This document shows positions 1 through 13,557 of a stretch of 64,000 nt of DNA, piece by piece. Under the pieces are notes generated by a model. It did no database searches, was not told where the DNA came from, and was given only the letters and a program-made list of their open reading frames with translations. The stretch is taken from contig ML978124.1 in NCBI GenBank assembly GCA_010015805.1, positions 620,001-684,000 of the forward strand. Reading direction: 5' to 3'. The translations under genes were made by a program, and so were the position numbers. How positions within the stretch are numbered: the stretch's first letter is position 1; each line of letters opens with the position of its first letter. This DNA is from Rhizodiscina lignyota. Taxonomy: Eukaryota; Ascomycota; Dothideomycetes; Aulographales; Rhizodiscinaceae.

Positions 1-3000
1 CAAGCTGCGATGTCGCATTTGAGATATAGCAAGACTGTTCAATTGCGTGGTGCAGCATGCTTTCTAGGTAAGCGATACTCCGCGAAACTTCAGCTGGTGT
101 AAGGTCAGCTGAATGTTCTCGCGCCAAATCTCGCACAGAGTCGATGAAATGTAGGCTCTTGTGCAGATAGTAGTCCGCATCCCTCATTTGCCCTCCATGG
201 TGATGACTTGAGGACAAGGGAAGCGATGCGAGAACTGTAGCAAGCGAATTTTGACTGCTGAGTACATCTTCTGATAGATTGCTCTTGAAACCCATCTGAC
301 GAATAGCCTTCAGAGTATCCGCAAAAAGTCTCCGCTTCCTCGTCTTGAGGTGTTTCACAAATTCCTCATTTTCTTCTTTGAGTATGGTAGGTGTTTCTTT
401 CTGGAGTTTGCTCATTGAGGTTGCAAGATCTTTCAGGAAACTGTCCACCTCAGAGGATACATGCAGCCTCTCACGATCAGACTGGGCTAGTTTCTGCATT
501 AGATCCAACGTAGGGCCAATATTTTGGAAGCGGGCCGGTCGATTGTCCCAGTTCGGCGCGTTGGATTTGCAAAAGTTTATAGCGGTGATATCAAGATCCA
601 CAAGATTGACGAAGGGATTGATCGGAATGTCGTTGGCACGCGCAAAATTTTCCTCTTGAGGCCACTGCAGGATGAGAGAACGGACAGGTTGGCAAAGGAG
701 ATCCCGAAATTTGCGCACAAGTTTGAACAGCCTTCGATGAGATGTCTTCGCACTTTGCCTGAGAGCCTCGATTGTTGTGTCTTTCCAACTTGCGAGACGG
801 AGGACATCCTTGACATCTTTCTCCAGAGGCTGCCGGCCCTTCGTAATTGCGTCCTTGACAGGCTGTAGAAAGCGAGAGAAGTGCTGAATGAAACGCTGTA
901 GGCCTGATAGAATACGGTAATGCGCGGAACTGGAGAGTTTTTGAGATCGTAGATGGGACTCAAATTGAATGAGGAGCTGCAGTCTTTCCTCAAACTGGCC
1001 GAAAGTGGAGTTTGCAAAGAATCCTGCGAGAATTTGTAGCAGATCTCTCGCGTGGTTATCAACCGACGACCTTGACTCGACAAGTGATACCGGCACTGCT
1101 ACAAGATTCTCGTATGCAACGAACCACCAGGATTTGGCGTCTTTTCTACTTTTCTCGGCTTCAACATCGAACAATTTGGCCCATGTTCGAAGCTCTAGCT
1201 GCCGCCAGCTCACTATGAGTTTAGTGAGTTCTTCGTAGAGTGGCTGGACCGAGTATTCTCTACTAGCGACTCTCTGCCATTCATGAACCGCTTCGTGAAG
1301 CTTTTCAACTTTCGTCAGATACTTCATCACAGGCTCGGAAATGGAGAAAGACAGAGCCTCCTCGGAAAGTCTTAGCACTTCTCCTGGAGTGGCATGCTCT
1401 GGCCATCGATCGTGGATTTCTCGGAATCGCTGTTCAACTTTCTCGACGAGGGCTACTAAACGTTGCGCTTCTCGAATATTCGGATCTTTGTAGAAGTTCG
1501 GCGTTTCATCATTACCCGCAATGGCGCCGATGGCATTCTTCATCTCTATGAGACCCAATATCAAAGAAGGAAAGGCATCATTGCCGCCAAGGACCGCGCT
1601 TGGGTGAACGTCTTCACCAAGAGCAAGAATAGAGTCGACGGAACGGCGCATAGTGGAATGAAGCATCTGTGCACAATCGTGTTCTGGAAGAACTAAGTCG
1701 CGATGAGCATCGCAGATGGATACAGCTAGGTCGTGGTGGGTTACTGAAATAGGCGATTGCGGGTGTTGGGTTTCATTTTCGTGTGTCGGGAAGAGGACTT
1801 CGAACTCCGCTTCATCTTGCTCGTCTTCTTCAGCTTGACCACCTCGATAGGTGTATAGGCTTGCATTTTCATTTTCCCTCTTTTGCTCGAATTCCAGCCT
1901 GGTCTTCCATAGCTTGTAAATTTGGTCAAGATGATAGCCGGCCTCTTTGAAAGAGGTCTCATCAAAGCGGTTATCATGACGCATAGATCTCCCGAGGGCG
2001 AGCTGATGAATAGCAAGAATATGCAATGAGCCTTGTTTCTGCGCCGAGAAATCGCAAGTTTCAAGCAATCGCCGACGCGAATCCGCTCCTTCAGCCACAA
2101 AGGCCCCATTGTTGCCGATGAACGGTGTGGTCAAGGGGAAGGCGCGAAGAACCGCGTATTCCTTTGCTCGAGAAGCCACGTGTAACTCTTCTGCTTGGTC
2201 GGCGAATGCAATTCCGAGGTGCAATGCTTTCAGGAAGCCCACAAGTGGGAAGGTGATATCCATGTAACCACGGTACTGATCAGTCAGTCGACGCACTAGC
2301 TGGGATATATTGTGTCCGAGTAAGGCACGGTCTCTAGAGACCAAGCCCGTGCCTCTGTCTTTGCGCAGTGGTTGGATGAGCCTAAGTACGGCTCGAAAAT
2401 CTTCGGCCATAGATGACATTTCGGACGTTAAAGGTCGTGCAACAGGTGCTTCTTGTGGTTCGCGCCCCATGTCCGCAAGTTCCTCTTCCACCATGTCGAT
2501 TCTGAGGCTGGTCTGCTGTCCGCTAAACTTGAGTTCGAATGCTCGAAGGGCCTGTAGCATGCTATCCAATTGGAGACGCTTGCGCTGGAAAAGCTTGCGT
2601 AGGACTTGGGGTCGCAATGCAGGATCAAACGCCCGATTGGGGACGTAGAGTATGATGCAAGCAACAGCAAACGACACCCATGCTTGAGAGGCCGCTGATA
2701 GCTTCTCCTCTTGGGTGTGGAATGTCGACTGGAGGTAGTTCGCAACCGGGCACAGTCCGTCGACCAATGAGGTAGCCAAGTCTTCATCAATTTTCGCGTC
2801 CGTTGGACCAAGAGAGACATTTCTGGCATCCTTGAATGAAGCGAGAGTTTCGTCATCGGCGACAAAAGCCGAGTGAATAGCTACTACTGTTGAGAGAAGT
2901 CTTTCAAGCGTGTTGTCGAAACTTTGAAGTGTATCTCCACACAGTAACGACGGCATCGACGCGATGGAACGCCCAAGCACGATATTTTCTTCTTGTAGCA

Positions 3001-6000
3001 GTCTCAGACGCGCCAGCGGAACACGAGAGAATTGCGCTCTGAAAATATGTCAGTTTACATACGTACAGCTTTCGATAGCGACTATAACCTACAGGCTTAG
3101 TAAAATACGTCGATGGAGATCACCTCGAACAAGCCAAGCGCCGTCATGTTCTGAGGGGTAAGGTATGCGCTGCAGCACCTTTGATTCGGATATATCGACA
3201 GTATTGGTTGACAGTCGCGTTGGTCTCGTCGCAAGAATCTCGAGCAACGGAAATATCGTTCCTTCCTGCGATCTAGCAACTTCCACGTGTTGAGCAAGTA
3301 GTTCGAAGATTACGTGGAAGTACGGAACGACTACTTGGCAACTATTATGGCGATTCAGTTCTAAAGACTGCAGGGACTCCTCTAAAGTTGTTGCAAGATT
3401 CTGGTCTGGCGTCCTCGACTCTTTGAAAATCGCAAGAGTGCTGGCAAAGGAGTTTCGTAGTTCAGCAAGGTGTTCGAGAGGCACAGACGCCTGGAATATC
3501 AGCTTGTCAAATCTCTCAGTGAGCTTCTCCAACGTCCACAGATGCTCCAGTTGGCTGAATGTCGACGGAACCTTCGGCCTCAAGACTGTCCACAATCGCT
3601 CCATGGATCGGCCAGTCCCATATTTGTGGTCTGATCGAACAATTCCGAGACGTTTCAACCAACCTTCTTGTAGAGTGAGAGTAAGTCCAACAGGTCCTTG
3701 ATTGTGATGACCCATGGAATGCCCTATGGTAAGAAAGGCTTCAAACACCGCTTCATCGACTACGCGATTGTCGACAAGCTCAATCATGCACCACCAAAAA
3801 TTTTCAATGTCTCTAATAAGTCGCAATGAATCCTAAAAGAAATCAGTTCACTTTGCTTCACAAGGAGGCAACACACTTACGCGGTCGAACTCCGGAGAGT
3901 TTATAGTCTGGAGGCCCCATTCTCGAGCAAGCTTTAGAGTTTCGGCAAGGAAACGTGCAACATGTGCCGTGGGCTCCCTTGCACTGCCAATGACCTCCAT
4001 AGACTGCATGGATCGATCGAGCAGTGTCATCTGGAGGCTTATGTTGCCTCGCGCGCGGATGGTTTGAAGATGGTAGTTCATTTTGGAGAGCCTCATCATG
4101 CATTCGAAGATGGATGCAAGCCATTGGGCACGATAAAGGGATGACGCTGTACGCGAGACGAGAGCTTGGTTGTTCAATGGATGTATTGACTATATACAAG
4201 CAACCCAATCAGCGACCCCATTCTCTTTTGAACGCATGGACGGACTGACCTGCGCACTATGAAGGACTTTTGGAAAATCCATGGAGGCTTCAAGCACCTC
4301 GTAATTACGACTGATATTTTGAATAATAAGTTGATCAAGATGGAAGAGACGGTCAAAGGAAGTGAACGTAGGCGAGATGATGCCTTGTTGCGAACCAAGA
4401 AGACCAATCGAGACTTGGTCACGAAAGGAAGCAACGAGAAGGGAATCTTCGAAGGATAAGTGGTCGGCATAGATGTCGATGGCAGACTCTGTCGATGGCA
4501 GGCCCGCATGGTTAGTATCGACAGCCATGAAGTTGCGGAACCGATACAATAATGATTCGGAGGTAAATGTTTTCTCCTCGTTCTCCGGCTCTCGCTGCAT
4601 AGGGACGAGGAATAGCTCGACAGCTCGGTTCCGCATAGCTCGAGAGAGCTCACCGTACCGTGGGTTCATAGTGAGAAATATTCTGAAGCTCGGATGAGGT
4701 CTCAGTATTCGTGCTTCTCCGTTCACATCGGAGTGCTCGTTGATCGTGAGATATCCGTTCGGCTCTAGTAGGGAATTCAAACGGTCCAGAACTGATGAGC
4801 TGCAGAGATTGGCATTGTCCAAGACGAGCCAGTCACCTTGCTCAAGCGCTTGGATAAGGATACCGTCAATCCACTCGAATTGAGGTCCACTTCCTGCTTC
4901 CATGGCTAGAAGGAGGTCATTGCACTCTTCAATCAGGGACTTAACGTCGTTTCTCGTTGCAGGTATTTGGTGTAGCGCTTGCTCGACTGCAACAAGTTCA
5001 CCACGATCGATCACTAGCTCCTCATGTTGCGTTAGCTTCTCAATTAGTATGTCCAGTGTCTTGTTAGACGTGTGAGGTCCTTGGCCGTTCTGATCAGTCA
5101 AATCTTGAATAGCGGAGCCTCGCGTAACTCGGAGGCATCGCTTCAAAAATTGCTGCGCTGCCCGAGTCACATCTGCCTGCTCGTACCCGCCTACAAGATC
5201 AGTTGCGTCGATGTCAGAGTGCATATCGAAGAATGTTAAGCGTGCTCCCACGAGATTCGACAATTGTTCTATGAGGGTCGTCTTTCCGGAACCGCTAGGA
5301 CCAACGAGGATTACTGGCCAATTTTGCTGCACGCAGATCATCAGTGCCTCCAAAGTAGGCAGGCACTGAACTGCTACAGGCTTTGTGATCAAAGGGCCAT
5401 CATTGGCTATTGTATTCCTCTGGAGGAGTCCGAGGCCAGTCTGAATCGTGGCAGTGCTGAGATTGTGATAGAAATTGCGATCTCTCATTCGAGCGTCAAA
5501 GCTTTGCTGGAATATATTCCAAAGACGAGATCTGTCATTGGCATTTCGAAATCTCTGGGCGAAAAGAATGTCGACAAAGTCCTGTGCGTCTCCACGAGGA
5601 AGTAGACCACGCTCCGCGGTATATAGCTGAAACCATCGCAACGTATCTCGCAGATTGAACTCCCAAGGAGCACCCTGTGAGCCAAAAGATTTTTGCTGAA
5701 ATATCTCCGAGTCAAGATTCGAAACGAATGAGGTGATGTTGTTGATCTGCGATTCGTCAGCTTGCGGATATATCTGCTTGCAAATGAGAATTAAATCGTC
5801 AGCCCTAAAAACATCTGCATACACCACTGTGAAGCGGTTAACAAAAGAAGCGGGTAAACCCTTGCGGCCGCCACCCTGGTGGTGGGGATTTTGAGCTGCA
5901 AATAGGCGGAAGTCCGGATGTCGCTGGAAAGTCTGGTCCAGCTCAGCAATATACACTTCGCCTCTATGATCAAGGCAGGCATTCAACCCTTCGAGTACGG

Positions 6001-9000
6001 ATTGCGAGGCCAAGTTCATTTCATCAAGCAGTACCCAATCGCCCCGTTTCATTGCAGTGAGGAACGGGGCATCTTTCCAGGCGAATGAACCAAGTCTTTC
6101 TCCTTCCATCGGAACATCTGAGCCAAAGAGATCCATCAGATCAGTCTGCTCTGAAAGATTTATACGTTCAAGTCGCTTGCCAACAGTCTTCGCGATCGCC
6201 GTGATCAATGTTGTTTTGCCAACACCAGGATTGCCCTCCAGAAGGATGGATTTCTTGAGTTGCAGGGCACGAACGACTCGCATTGTATTCTGCTGCGTTG
6301 TTGGAGCCATGAATGCAAAGGACTTGTCCGCATCAGATCCGGAGGCCTTTCCTATCATAAACTGGCCGGCCTGGAACCATTGTTGAGAAACTGCGATCTC
6401 AATTTTGCCATGGTATACAGAGGCCGCATCCACGCCCAAAGCGTTGCCAAGCTCCTTAAGACATTCTCGCCGTTCAGCGTCAATGGTTGCTACAGAGACA
6501 GCCAGGATAGCTGCTGGGTTCGCACCCAATGTATCGATGAAAACCATGGCAGCACCATGAACCAAGGCAAACACATGGTCGTATTGCTGATAGAGGTTGG
6601 TGAACTCGACCCAGGCTAGTGTGTCACGGATAGAGATTGATGCCGATGCTGAGGAGTTATATCGATCATTGAACCATTTCGCGAATGCTACAATTCCAGT
6701 CCCATATGGTGCCACTGTGGGGTGAAGTTTCGCCAAGACGATCTCCAAAATGTCTTCCCTGTCTGAGAGAGCGGGGACCCAGATTTCCGTGAAGCGATTC
6801 CGAAGGGCTGGTGACAGTTCTCTCTTGCCAAAATCTCCGCCTGGATTCATAGTGGCCAAAAATTGAAACCCGTCAGTAGCAGAAACCAGAGACTCCACTG
6901 GACCCTTTTCAGCAAGAAGCAATGTCCGTTGAGGCTCAAGAACACTGTTGAGCCGTTCGAGGACGGAGTCGTCCGCAAGCGAGATCTCGTCTAGGAGGAA
7001 ATGTGTTCCTTCACGCATGGCTTCCACCAAGCTGCCGTCAGACCACTCAAAGAGCGCAGCGTACTTTGTCCGCAATTGTCGAATCAGAATCTGTGAGTTT
7101 TTGGGAATCTTGTTCAGGTCTTTGCCGAGGCCATCGTAAAAGTTCAACAGCTCTGATGTTTCCCTGTTGTCTAGTGGCGCAGCTGAGATGGGTGCTAAAT
7201 TGACCATGAGTAGTTTACGTAGTTCCTGGTCAATTGCAGCTCTGTTTCTGATCGGCCTCTGCGAACCTATCAAATCCCCAGTCTCCGTATTCTGATGTGC
7301 ATTAACAATGTGCAGCGATTTTCCGAAAGCCTTTGCCAGCACTTGACAAGCACTCGTCTTGCCGCATCCTGTTTCGCCCACAAGCAGGACCGGTTCGTTG
7401 TTCCGAAGAGCACATACAAGGAGAACAAACAGACGCCGCATCGCTCGGGTCCACACAATCCCCGAGAGGCCTTGCAGTTGATAGTCTTTCAATTCTGGCG
7501 ATCCTTCTTTTGCGTACAGCTTATCTTCATCAATTCGGACCCTTGGTCCGCGACTGCTCATGACTCTCTCAATGACAGTTTTAACAGCCAAGCGTTCATC
7601 AGGCTTGCGAACCCGTTCAGCGAGAAGCATGAACCCATTCGTTGCAAGTTCTTCGATAGACTCAGCCTTTCGCAATGCCCATCTGAAGAGGTCCCGTAGT
7701 GTAGCAAAGCTCTTTTGCTCAAACAGCCGTGTTTCTTGACGCAACAAAGAGAGTTCCCGATATGTCTCCACTATGCGCCTTGCCCAGGATTCAGGTATCA
7801 GGGTCCGTCGTTGAAGGATCTCCTGAAGCTCTTCGACTGGTATGTCGTCGAAATGAAGCTCAAGGAAGCGATTTCGGAACGCCCGTGATAATGGTTTTCG
7901 GCCTCCGTACAAGCCGGCTGGATTTTGTGTTGCGAAGAGCATAAAGTTCTCGTGTGGCCGTACTGTCTCCTGAGTCTCGGGAATAAGAAGCTCTCTGTTA
8001 TCGTCTAAAAGGCGATTCAGGGCTTCTAAAACATCGGTGGGCGCAAGATTAAGTTCGTCCAGAACGATCCAATGCCCTTCTCTGAGTGCCTTTACCAATA
8101 CGCCCTCCTGAAACTGCAGTTGGCCGTCTGAACCGGAAACGTATGTCCCGAGATATTCTTGAAGATCAGTATGCTCGTGATTATTGATACGCACGAATCG
8201 ATTTCCGGATCTTTTGGCAAGATACTCAACCATACTCGTTTTGCCGGAAGATGTTGGGCCCTGGATCAAGACTGGGAATCGACGTGTAGATGCGGCACGA
8301 ATGAGATTACCCATGTTGCGCTGCACAAAGGGTGTAATGATGTATTGAGGCTGTTCTTCGATAGTAGAACTGCCTCTACGAAGCCAATGTTGATCAATCT
8401 GAACATATTGTTTGTCGTCTTCAGGTTGCTTCAATGGACGCCGAAGTTCTGCCGTAGCGTTGAGGCGCTTGCTGAAGAGATGTTTCCAGATGATGGGGGT
8501 AATGATGCTATCTGATTGTCTGTCCAGGAAAGTAGAGAAACTCATATGAAATCCTTCAAGCAGAGCACGGCGCAGGCTGCAAAGAGGTGCTGCATCTTGA
8601 GCGAAAGTGAGTGCGCGTGTCAAGGTCCGAAGGCTGAAATGAGGCTTTTGGCCAGCTCCATCGACAAGTGCATTTGACTCTGCGAGCTGTTGGATTTCCA
8701 TATACAGGTTTGTCACGTCAGAAACGACGGTTTTGTCGATCGAATTGCCGATGTATGCTTCAATGATACTTTGCAAGCTTTTCGGATCCTGATCGGGGCT
8801 AGAAATGTAGAGCTCCGTGAACTTTGATCGTATCCCCAGCGGGAGGTCCTTCTTCCCAACATCCGTGGCTGGGTTCATTGCTGCGAAAATGCGGAAATTT
8901 GGGTGTGCCTTGACGCGTTCCACGCTGCCGGTTTCCGTTAAAAGGATAGATCCAGAGGTGTCAATTCCACTGACGAACAAATCGGCAAGCGCCTCTAAAG

Positions 9001-11443
9001 TGTCGGGCGTCGCGAGGTTGATCTCATCGAGTAGAACCCAGTCGCCATTCCTTACAGCTTTGACGATGTTCCCCTCTACGAAAGAGAATGCAAACGAATC
9101 TGATCGGCTGGACAGCTGGGCTTCCAATTCTTTAACATCTGAGGCGAATTTCGCCCATCGAGCTTCAGGGAAAGTATCATATCGAGTTTTCGACGCAGTA
9201 GCGATCTTTTGCCTCTTAGTTGGATGATCATCGGAACGTGTCGCGGACTGCTGTTTAAGTCCTGCAGCCATATCTAAAGCAGCATTCCAAAGCATGCAGA
9301 CTCGCTTCCATTGTGATTTCGCAAACGATTTCCCCAACTGCTCGATGAATGATTGGTTTTTTCGATGTCCGAACGTTTGTGTGAATAATTCGTCGAACTC
9401 CTCCTTCAAGGGTAGAATCAACGTGCGGATATTTACCGGTTTGAAGCCGCCGAGTAGATCACCACTCTCACTTTGCTGGGATAGGTTGAAGGGGACAAGT
9501 TTACGGCCGACCTGGTCCGCAAGGTGTTGCACGACAGTGGTTTTGCCGGTGCCAGTTTCGCCAACGAGAAGAATTGGTTCATTGCATCGAACAGCAGCCG
9601 CTGCATGCTCCAGGATCCGCAGTGAATGGTTGTTGTTCGAAAACGGATGACGGTTGATTTGTTTCGATCGACGATCAAAGTCCGACGCTCGTCTTATCGT
9701 AGATCTGCCTATCTTGATGCTTGATCCTTTTTTCACGGTCTCTTGGATGATTGAGCGTTCAGTAGTCAAATAGTCTCGTCTTCGAGGATCAATCTGAAGC
9801 TCCTCAGCGATTGCGCAGATGACTGTGCTCTTCAACGGGCCAGGGCCTAAACTGCCAGCAAAACAATCTACGGCATCTAGGAACATGGAATCGAGTGCCT
9901 TGCTAGAGAAATCACCCTGATCTCCCAGTGAAATTGTGATACGCGCTGTCCACTTCAGTAGATCTCTTGGCGTCAATGGCCGAAGGTTGCTACTTCGTGC
10001 TTGCGAAGACAACGACCTATCATTTTGCAGCCTTTTCAGACGATTGTAGACGCTCACCAACGAATCGGCGTGATCAGCAATTAAGGGATTCGTTTTGGTG
10101 AGTACTTCGTGGAGTTCGTCTTGTTTGAGTGCCTGAATCGAAACGTACTGCCAGAACCGACGCCCAAGCAAGTTACTGGTAGAATCGATCTCTCTCCCAT
10201 GCGAATGCATGGAAGTGCTCGTAGTAGCGAAGATCTTGAAGCCATGAGCGGCTTGAACAGTTTCACCGCGGCTGTGAATGAGGAGTTCTCGCCGCTCAAT
10301 CAGCGGTAGAAGTGTACTGATTACCTCGTTCGGAGCTCGGTCTATGTCTTCGATGAAGACCCATCGACCCTCGCGGACAGCGGTCGTCAGAACACCGGGT
10401 TGCCAGCTGAAATTGCCAGGTGTTTGTCCGGTCGTGTACATACCGACCAAGAGTTTCGCATCGGTTTGTTCATTTAGATGCAGCGTCACCATCGTATCCA
10501 ATTTACCCAGCTCGTCCGCCACATATTTCACAAGAAGTGTCTTTCCAGATCCAGGTAATCCTGCCAAGATGATGGATTGAGAGGTCAATATCGCCCGAGC
10601 CAGATTTTGGAGATTCAGGACTGTAGATGGCACGGGCACCAGTCTCATACTGTATGAAGTGGGCATGACCCGTACAGTTCGTGGCAGCAGCACTCCGTGG
10701 ATGCTTAGTGTTGAAGAGGACAATTCGTCTCCCCGTAGAACTCTATTCCATGAATTTCGGTCTGGAGGATGCTCAGATGCGATCCGACCTTGCTCTAAGG
10801 CTCGCCTTAAATCTCTGTAACGCTTCTCTTCCCACAGACTTAGAAATCGAAAGTCGATGTTCTTTCCTTCCCAAATGCCGAGAATGGTGACCTTTCCCAA
10901 ATGCGTCTCGATCATTCTCTCCATAGCAGCATCTGCTGCATGAAGGACAAGGCAAAGACATCGAATCGTCAAATAACGAACTGGTCGGGATGTGTGAGAA
11001 AGAAGGCTTTTAAGATCACCAATGTTAATGTGTCGTCGAAAACAGCGCTCATCGAATACCAAGAGTCGAAAGAGCCCCAGAAGAAGCTCCTGCAATGTTT
11101 GTTCATCCGGAGCTTCTGAGATCTCCGGAATACATCCTGAAGGCAGGGACCTCGATAGGTGCTTCACCGCAGTCTCAGCCAAGTACGGCGAGAAATGAAG
11201 AACCCGGCCGAGAAACCCGATGGCAGAGACAAGATTTTCTTGCTCTAATCTTCGAGAAGTAACTTCGACCAATAGAGCTTCCAGGGTAGTGAGGAATTGA
11301 TCGGTATGCGCAGGCTGAAAGGCAATTTCTGAAATCGCGCTCAGAAACGCGTTGTTGGTGCCGTTTTGAATGATGTGAAGGACTTCCTCTGGGAGATTCG
11401 CCACGGTCGAAACAAACTGTGACGTGCCGAAGGAGACATCCAT
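1..11443 (-). CDS. MDN1: Midasin, giant six-AAA dynein-like ATPase of 60S ribosome assembly (3' part outside window)
   Basis: Midasin/Rea1 strips assembly factors (Ytm1-Erb1, Rsa4) from pre-60S particles in nucleolus and nucleoplasm. Exons read 11443-4251 (to 4250), 4189-3881, 3832-3093 and 3038 to the window edge, with introns of 60, 48 and 54 bases that keep frame. About 3,760 residues are visible of the roughly 4,900 usual for the family, so the MIDAS domain lies beyond base 1. All six AAA modules are present with intact Walker A loops near residues 296 (GLPGSGKT), 623 (GETGTGKT), 1059 (GPTSSGKT), 1351 (GETGCGKT), 1733 (GNPGVGKT) and 2044 (GPSGSGKT). Each is followed by acidic Walker B segments such as LLDEINLA and VLDELNLAP. 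The long helical linker follows; a conserved patch reading LRTWAKLFD lies near base 1170. The start is the first ATG of the open frame. It is divergent from the bL12m gene. Confidence 0.97.
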
Positions 11444-11665
11444 TGCCTCGCATTCAAAGGAAACGCGAAGACGCGTTGACCTTTTGTCATTTAATGTGTT
11501 GAAAATCTCAAAATCTTTGATACAAAATTTTACTATATGATGTCGGAGCTAAAACGCCGTTTCTCCGGGCCGATGCAAAGGCGCGTCTTAGGATTTATCC
11601 TAGCTTCATGAGCTTTTTGGATACGACGGACTTTGTGCACAATACCCTCAAATCCCAGCTTCAAC
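11444..11665. promoter_or_regulatory. Shared promoter of MDN1 and MRPL12 with an RRPE-like AAAATTTT
   Basis: The 222 bases between the two start codons are A/T-rich and contain AAAATTTT at 11524-11531. This matches the core of the ribosomal RNA processing element that precedes ribosome-biogenesis genes in yeasts. Coupling Mdn1 (cytosolic ribosome assembly) with a mitochondrial ribosomal protein is functionally plausible, but regulation through this site is inference. Confidence 0.4.
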
Positions 11666-12271
11666 ATGTCGGTCCCTTACCAAAGCACCGTGAGGTGCTG
11701 TGCGCGAGCTCTCAGAAGTTCTCGCCGACCTAACCTTCGACCCACCGCCTGTGCTACCTCGAATCGCATCCAAAGGAGACGATTACAATCAACGGATGCT
11801 ACCGCCGCAACAGACCCGAAAATCTCAAGTATAGTCGATCAAATAAGTCAATTGACGCTGTTGGAGACCGCAGACTTAGTATCGACACTCAAGGTAAGCA
11901 CGTATCACTATCACCGGATGTCTCATGTACTGAAGCTAGTCTTGCAGAGCCGTCTCAACATCCCAGATATGCCCATGGGTGGCTTCGCTGCCGCCGCTCC
12001 AGCCGCCGCTCCAGCAGCACCTGAGGAAGAAGATGCCCCTGCTCCAGTACAAGAAAAGACATTGTTCAATCTCAAGTTACAATCGTTTGACGCCACCGCA
12101 AAGCCCAAGGTCATTAAGGAAATAAAGAGTATGCTAGGGCTGAGCTTAGTGGACAGCAAGAAATTTGTGGAAAGCGCGCCGAAGATGATGAAGGAAGGGG
12201 TACCAAAAGAGGAGGGCGAGAAGATTGTAGAGACATTGAAGGGCTTGGGTGCAGTTGTGGTGATGGAGTAG
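11666..12271 (+). CDS. MRPL12: Mitochondrial large-subunit ribosomal protein bL12m
   Basis: bL12m forms the mobile stalk of the mitochondrial large ribosomal subunit and recruits translation factors. Exons are 11666-11893 and 11948-12271 (183 residues). The N-terminus is rich in Arg and Ser and poor in acids, as expected of a matrix-targeting peptide. A dimerisation helix around LLETADLVSTLK follows, then an Ala/Pro hinge, then the bL12 C-terminal domain with KPKVIKEIKSMLGLSLVDSK and an ending close to KGLGAVVVME. The 54-base intron (GTAAGC...GCAG) has a length divisible by three and no in-frame stop, so an unspliced message would insert 18 residues before the hinge. An open frame continues upstream of 11666 but has no ATG there. 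The gene is convergent with CTK3. Confidence 0.93.
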   Translation: MSVPYQSTVRCCARALRSSRRPNLRPTACATSNRIQRRRLQSTDATAATDPKISSIVDQISQLTLLETADLVSTLKVSTYHYHRMSHVLKLVLQSRLNIPDMPMGGFAAAAPAAAPAAPEEEDAPAPVQEKTLFNLKLQSFDATAKPKVIKEIKSMLGLSLVDSKKFVESAPKMMKEGVPKEEGEKIVETLKGLGAVVVME

Positions 12272-12526
12272 ATCCATTCACTGGTGGTTACTCTTTGTAT
12301 AAACTTTGTATACTACAAAACCTCATAGCGACCACGGAGGCGTTGAATCATCAGGTTGATATAAATGTAGGACGGGATGACTAGTCATGCCGTCAAAGTC
12401 CCACAAACCCGTCCAGCGCCGCGCTAAATGCAATGATGCGGTTGTCCCATTAATGCCCTCAAGAACTCCTACTCATGCCCAAAAAGTGTTTGCTCGGATG
12501 TAACCATTGGTATCGCAGGCATCCTC

Positions 12527-13325
12527 TCAACCAAACTCCACAGCCTGCCCTCGCTGCTCTCCATCCTCTGTTGCCTCGAACTCGTCATCCTCTTCAACAT
12601 CACTCCCGTCCTCCCACTGCTTTTCGAACTCCTCATGTTCCCCCTTTACCGCCCATATGCTCTCGCGCTGCTTCTTGTGCCGTTCGCGATCCTCTTCGAT
12701 ACGCTGCTCGATTTGTCTCTTATCCGGCCGGACGGCGCCGTTCGCTCGACCACCATGAGGCGTAGACATCCGACCGGCGTCCCCATTGATGCTAGTATCG
12801 CGGTCTTTTAAGCACTCTTCGAGCTCCTGAACTGTCTCCGGGATGAGGACTTCTTTTTGCTGGAGGCCATGTAATACCTATAATAGGTCAGTCACAGCAT
12901 TTGCTCAGAGATCCTACACCCAGCGGTGGAACGTACTCTCCGCACGACCTTTACGTTCGCTGCTCCGGAGCCGTCGCTTGGCGCTACAGCATCTATGACT
13001 CTGAGAATATCTCTCTGCATCATCCGAATGTAGTCTACGTGGTTCTCTTTTTGCGCGAGGTCACAGAGGTGCTCGATGAAGTACATGATATTGGCTCGAT
13101 TGTTCATGTTATTCTAGCTACGGTTAGATATATCTTGATATGGGGGACTTAAAACTGACATACCCTTTCCAGTTGCTCCAAAATGCACGAATGTAGGTCC
13201 TCGTCCATGTCTTTATACCGCAGGGCATAGTTGGCTGCCTTTTGCGCCGAGGTTACTGACGCATTAAGATGTTGTAGCTGGCTAGTGAAGCGCATTCGCA
13301 CTTCGAAGGGGTCGGGGGCTGCCAT
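12527..13325 (-). CDS. CTK3: CTD kinase subunit gamma (CTDK-I complex)
   Basis: Ctk3 is the non-catalytic gamma subunit of CTDK-I, which phosphorylates Ser2 of the RNA polymerase II C-terminal domain during elongation. Three exons are supported: 13325-13164, 13113-12937 and 12877-12527, giving 229 residues with phase-0 junctions and introns of 50 and 59 bases. The N-terminal CID-like helical domain is recognisable from DPFEVRMRFTSQLQHLNAS, DEDLHSCILEQLER and NRANIMYFIEHLCDLAQ. The C-terminus is a charged helix rich in Glu, Arg and Lys ending in an acidic tail. It is divergent from the P5C reductase gene with 232 bases between start codons. Confidence 0.9.
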
Positions 13326-13557
13326 GATGGGGAATGTGTGAGGTAAAGATTGAGGTTAAAGCTGGAAAGGTCGAAGCCTCGGAGGTGAAGAAGTGGCGCA
13401 GGTGAGCTCCGCAACGTCAAATGCCAAGGATATCCATACACAGTCACACAAATTGGAAGGAAACTACTACTTCCTCAATTCGCGTTAACAATCAAATCGC
13501 AAAGGCTCTACATTTCTGTTTTCTGCAAAAGTACTCCTGAAACCTTAGTTAGCCAAC
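13326..13557. promoter_or_regulatory. Divergent promoter of CTK3 and PRO3
   Basis: This is the 232-base gap between two oppositely oriented start codons, so both promoters must lie here or overlap the first exons. I see no distinctive operator or TATA box. Confidence 0.5.

Noticed and set aside
577-1083. Minus-strand 168-codon open frame, and many plus-strand frames at 300-11100
   Set aside because: They overlap the Mdn1 coding frame, which stays open across 1-3038 and encodes recognisable Mdn1 linker sequence; these are shadow frames.
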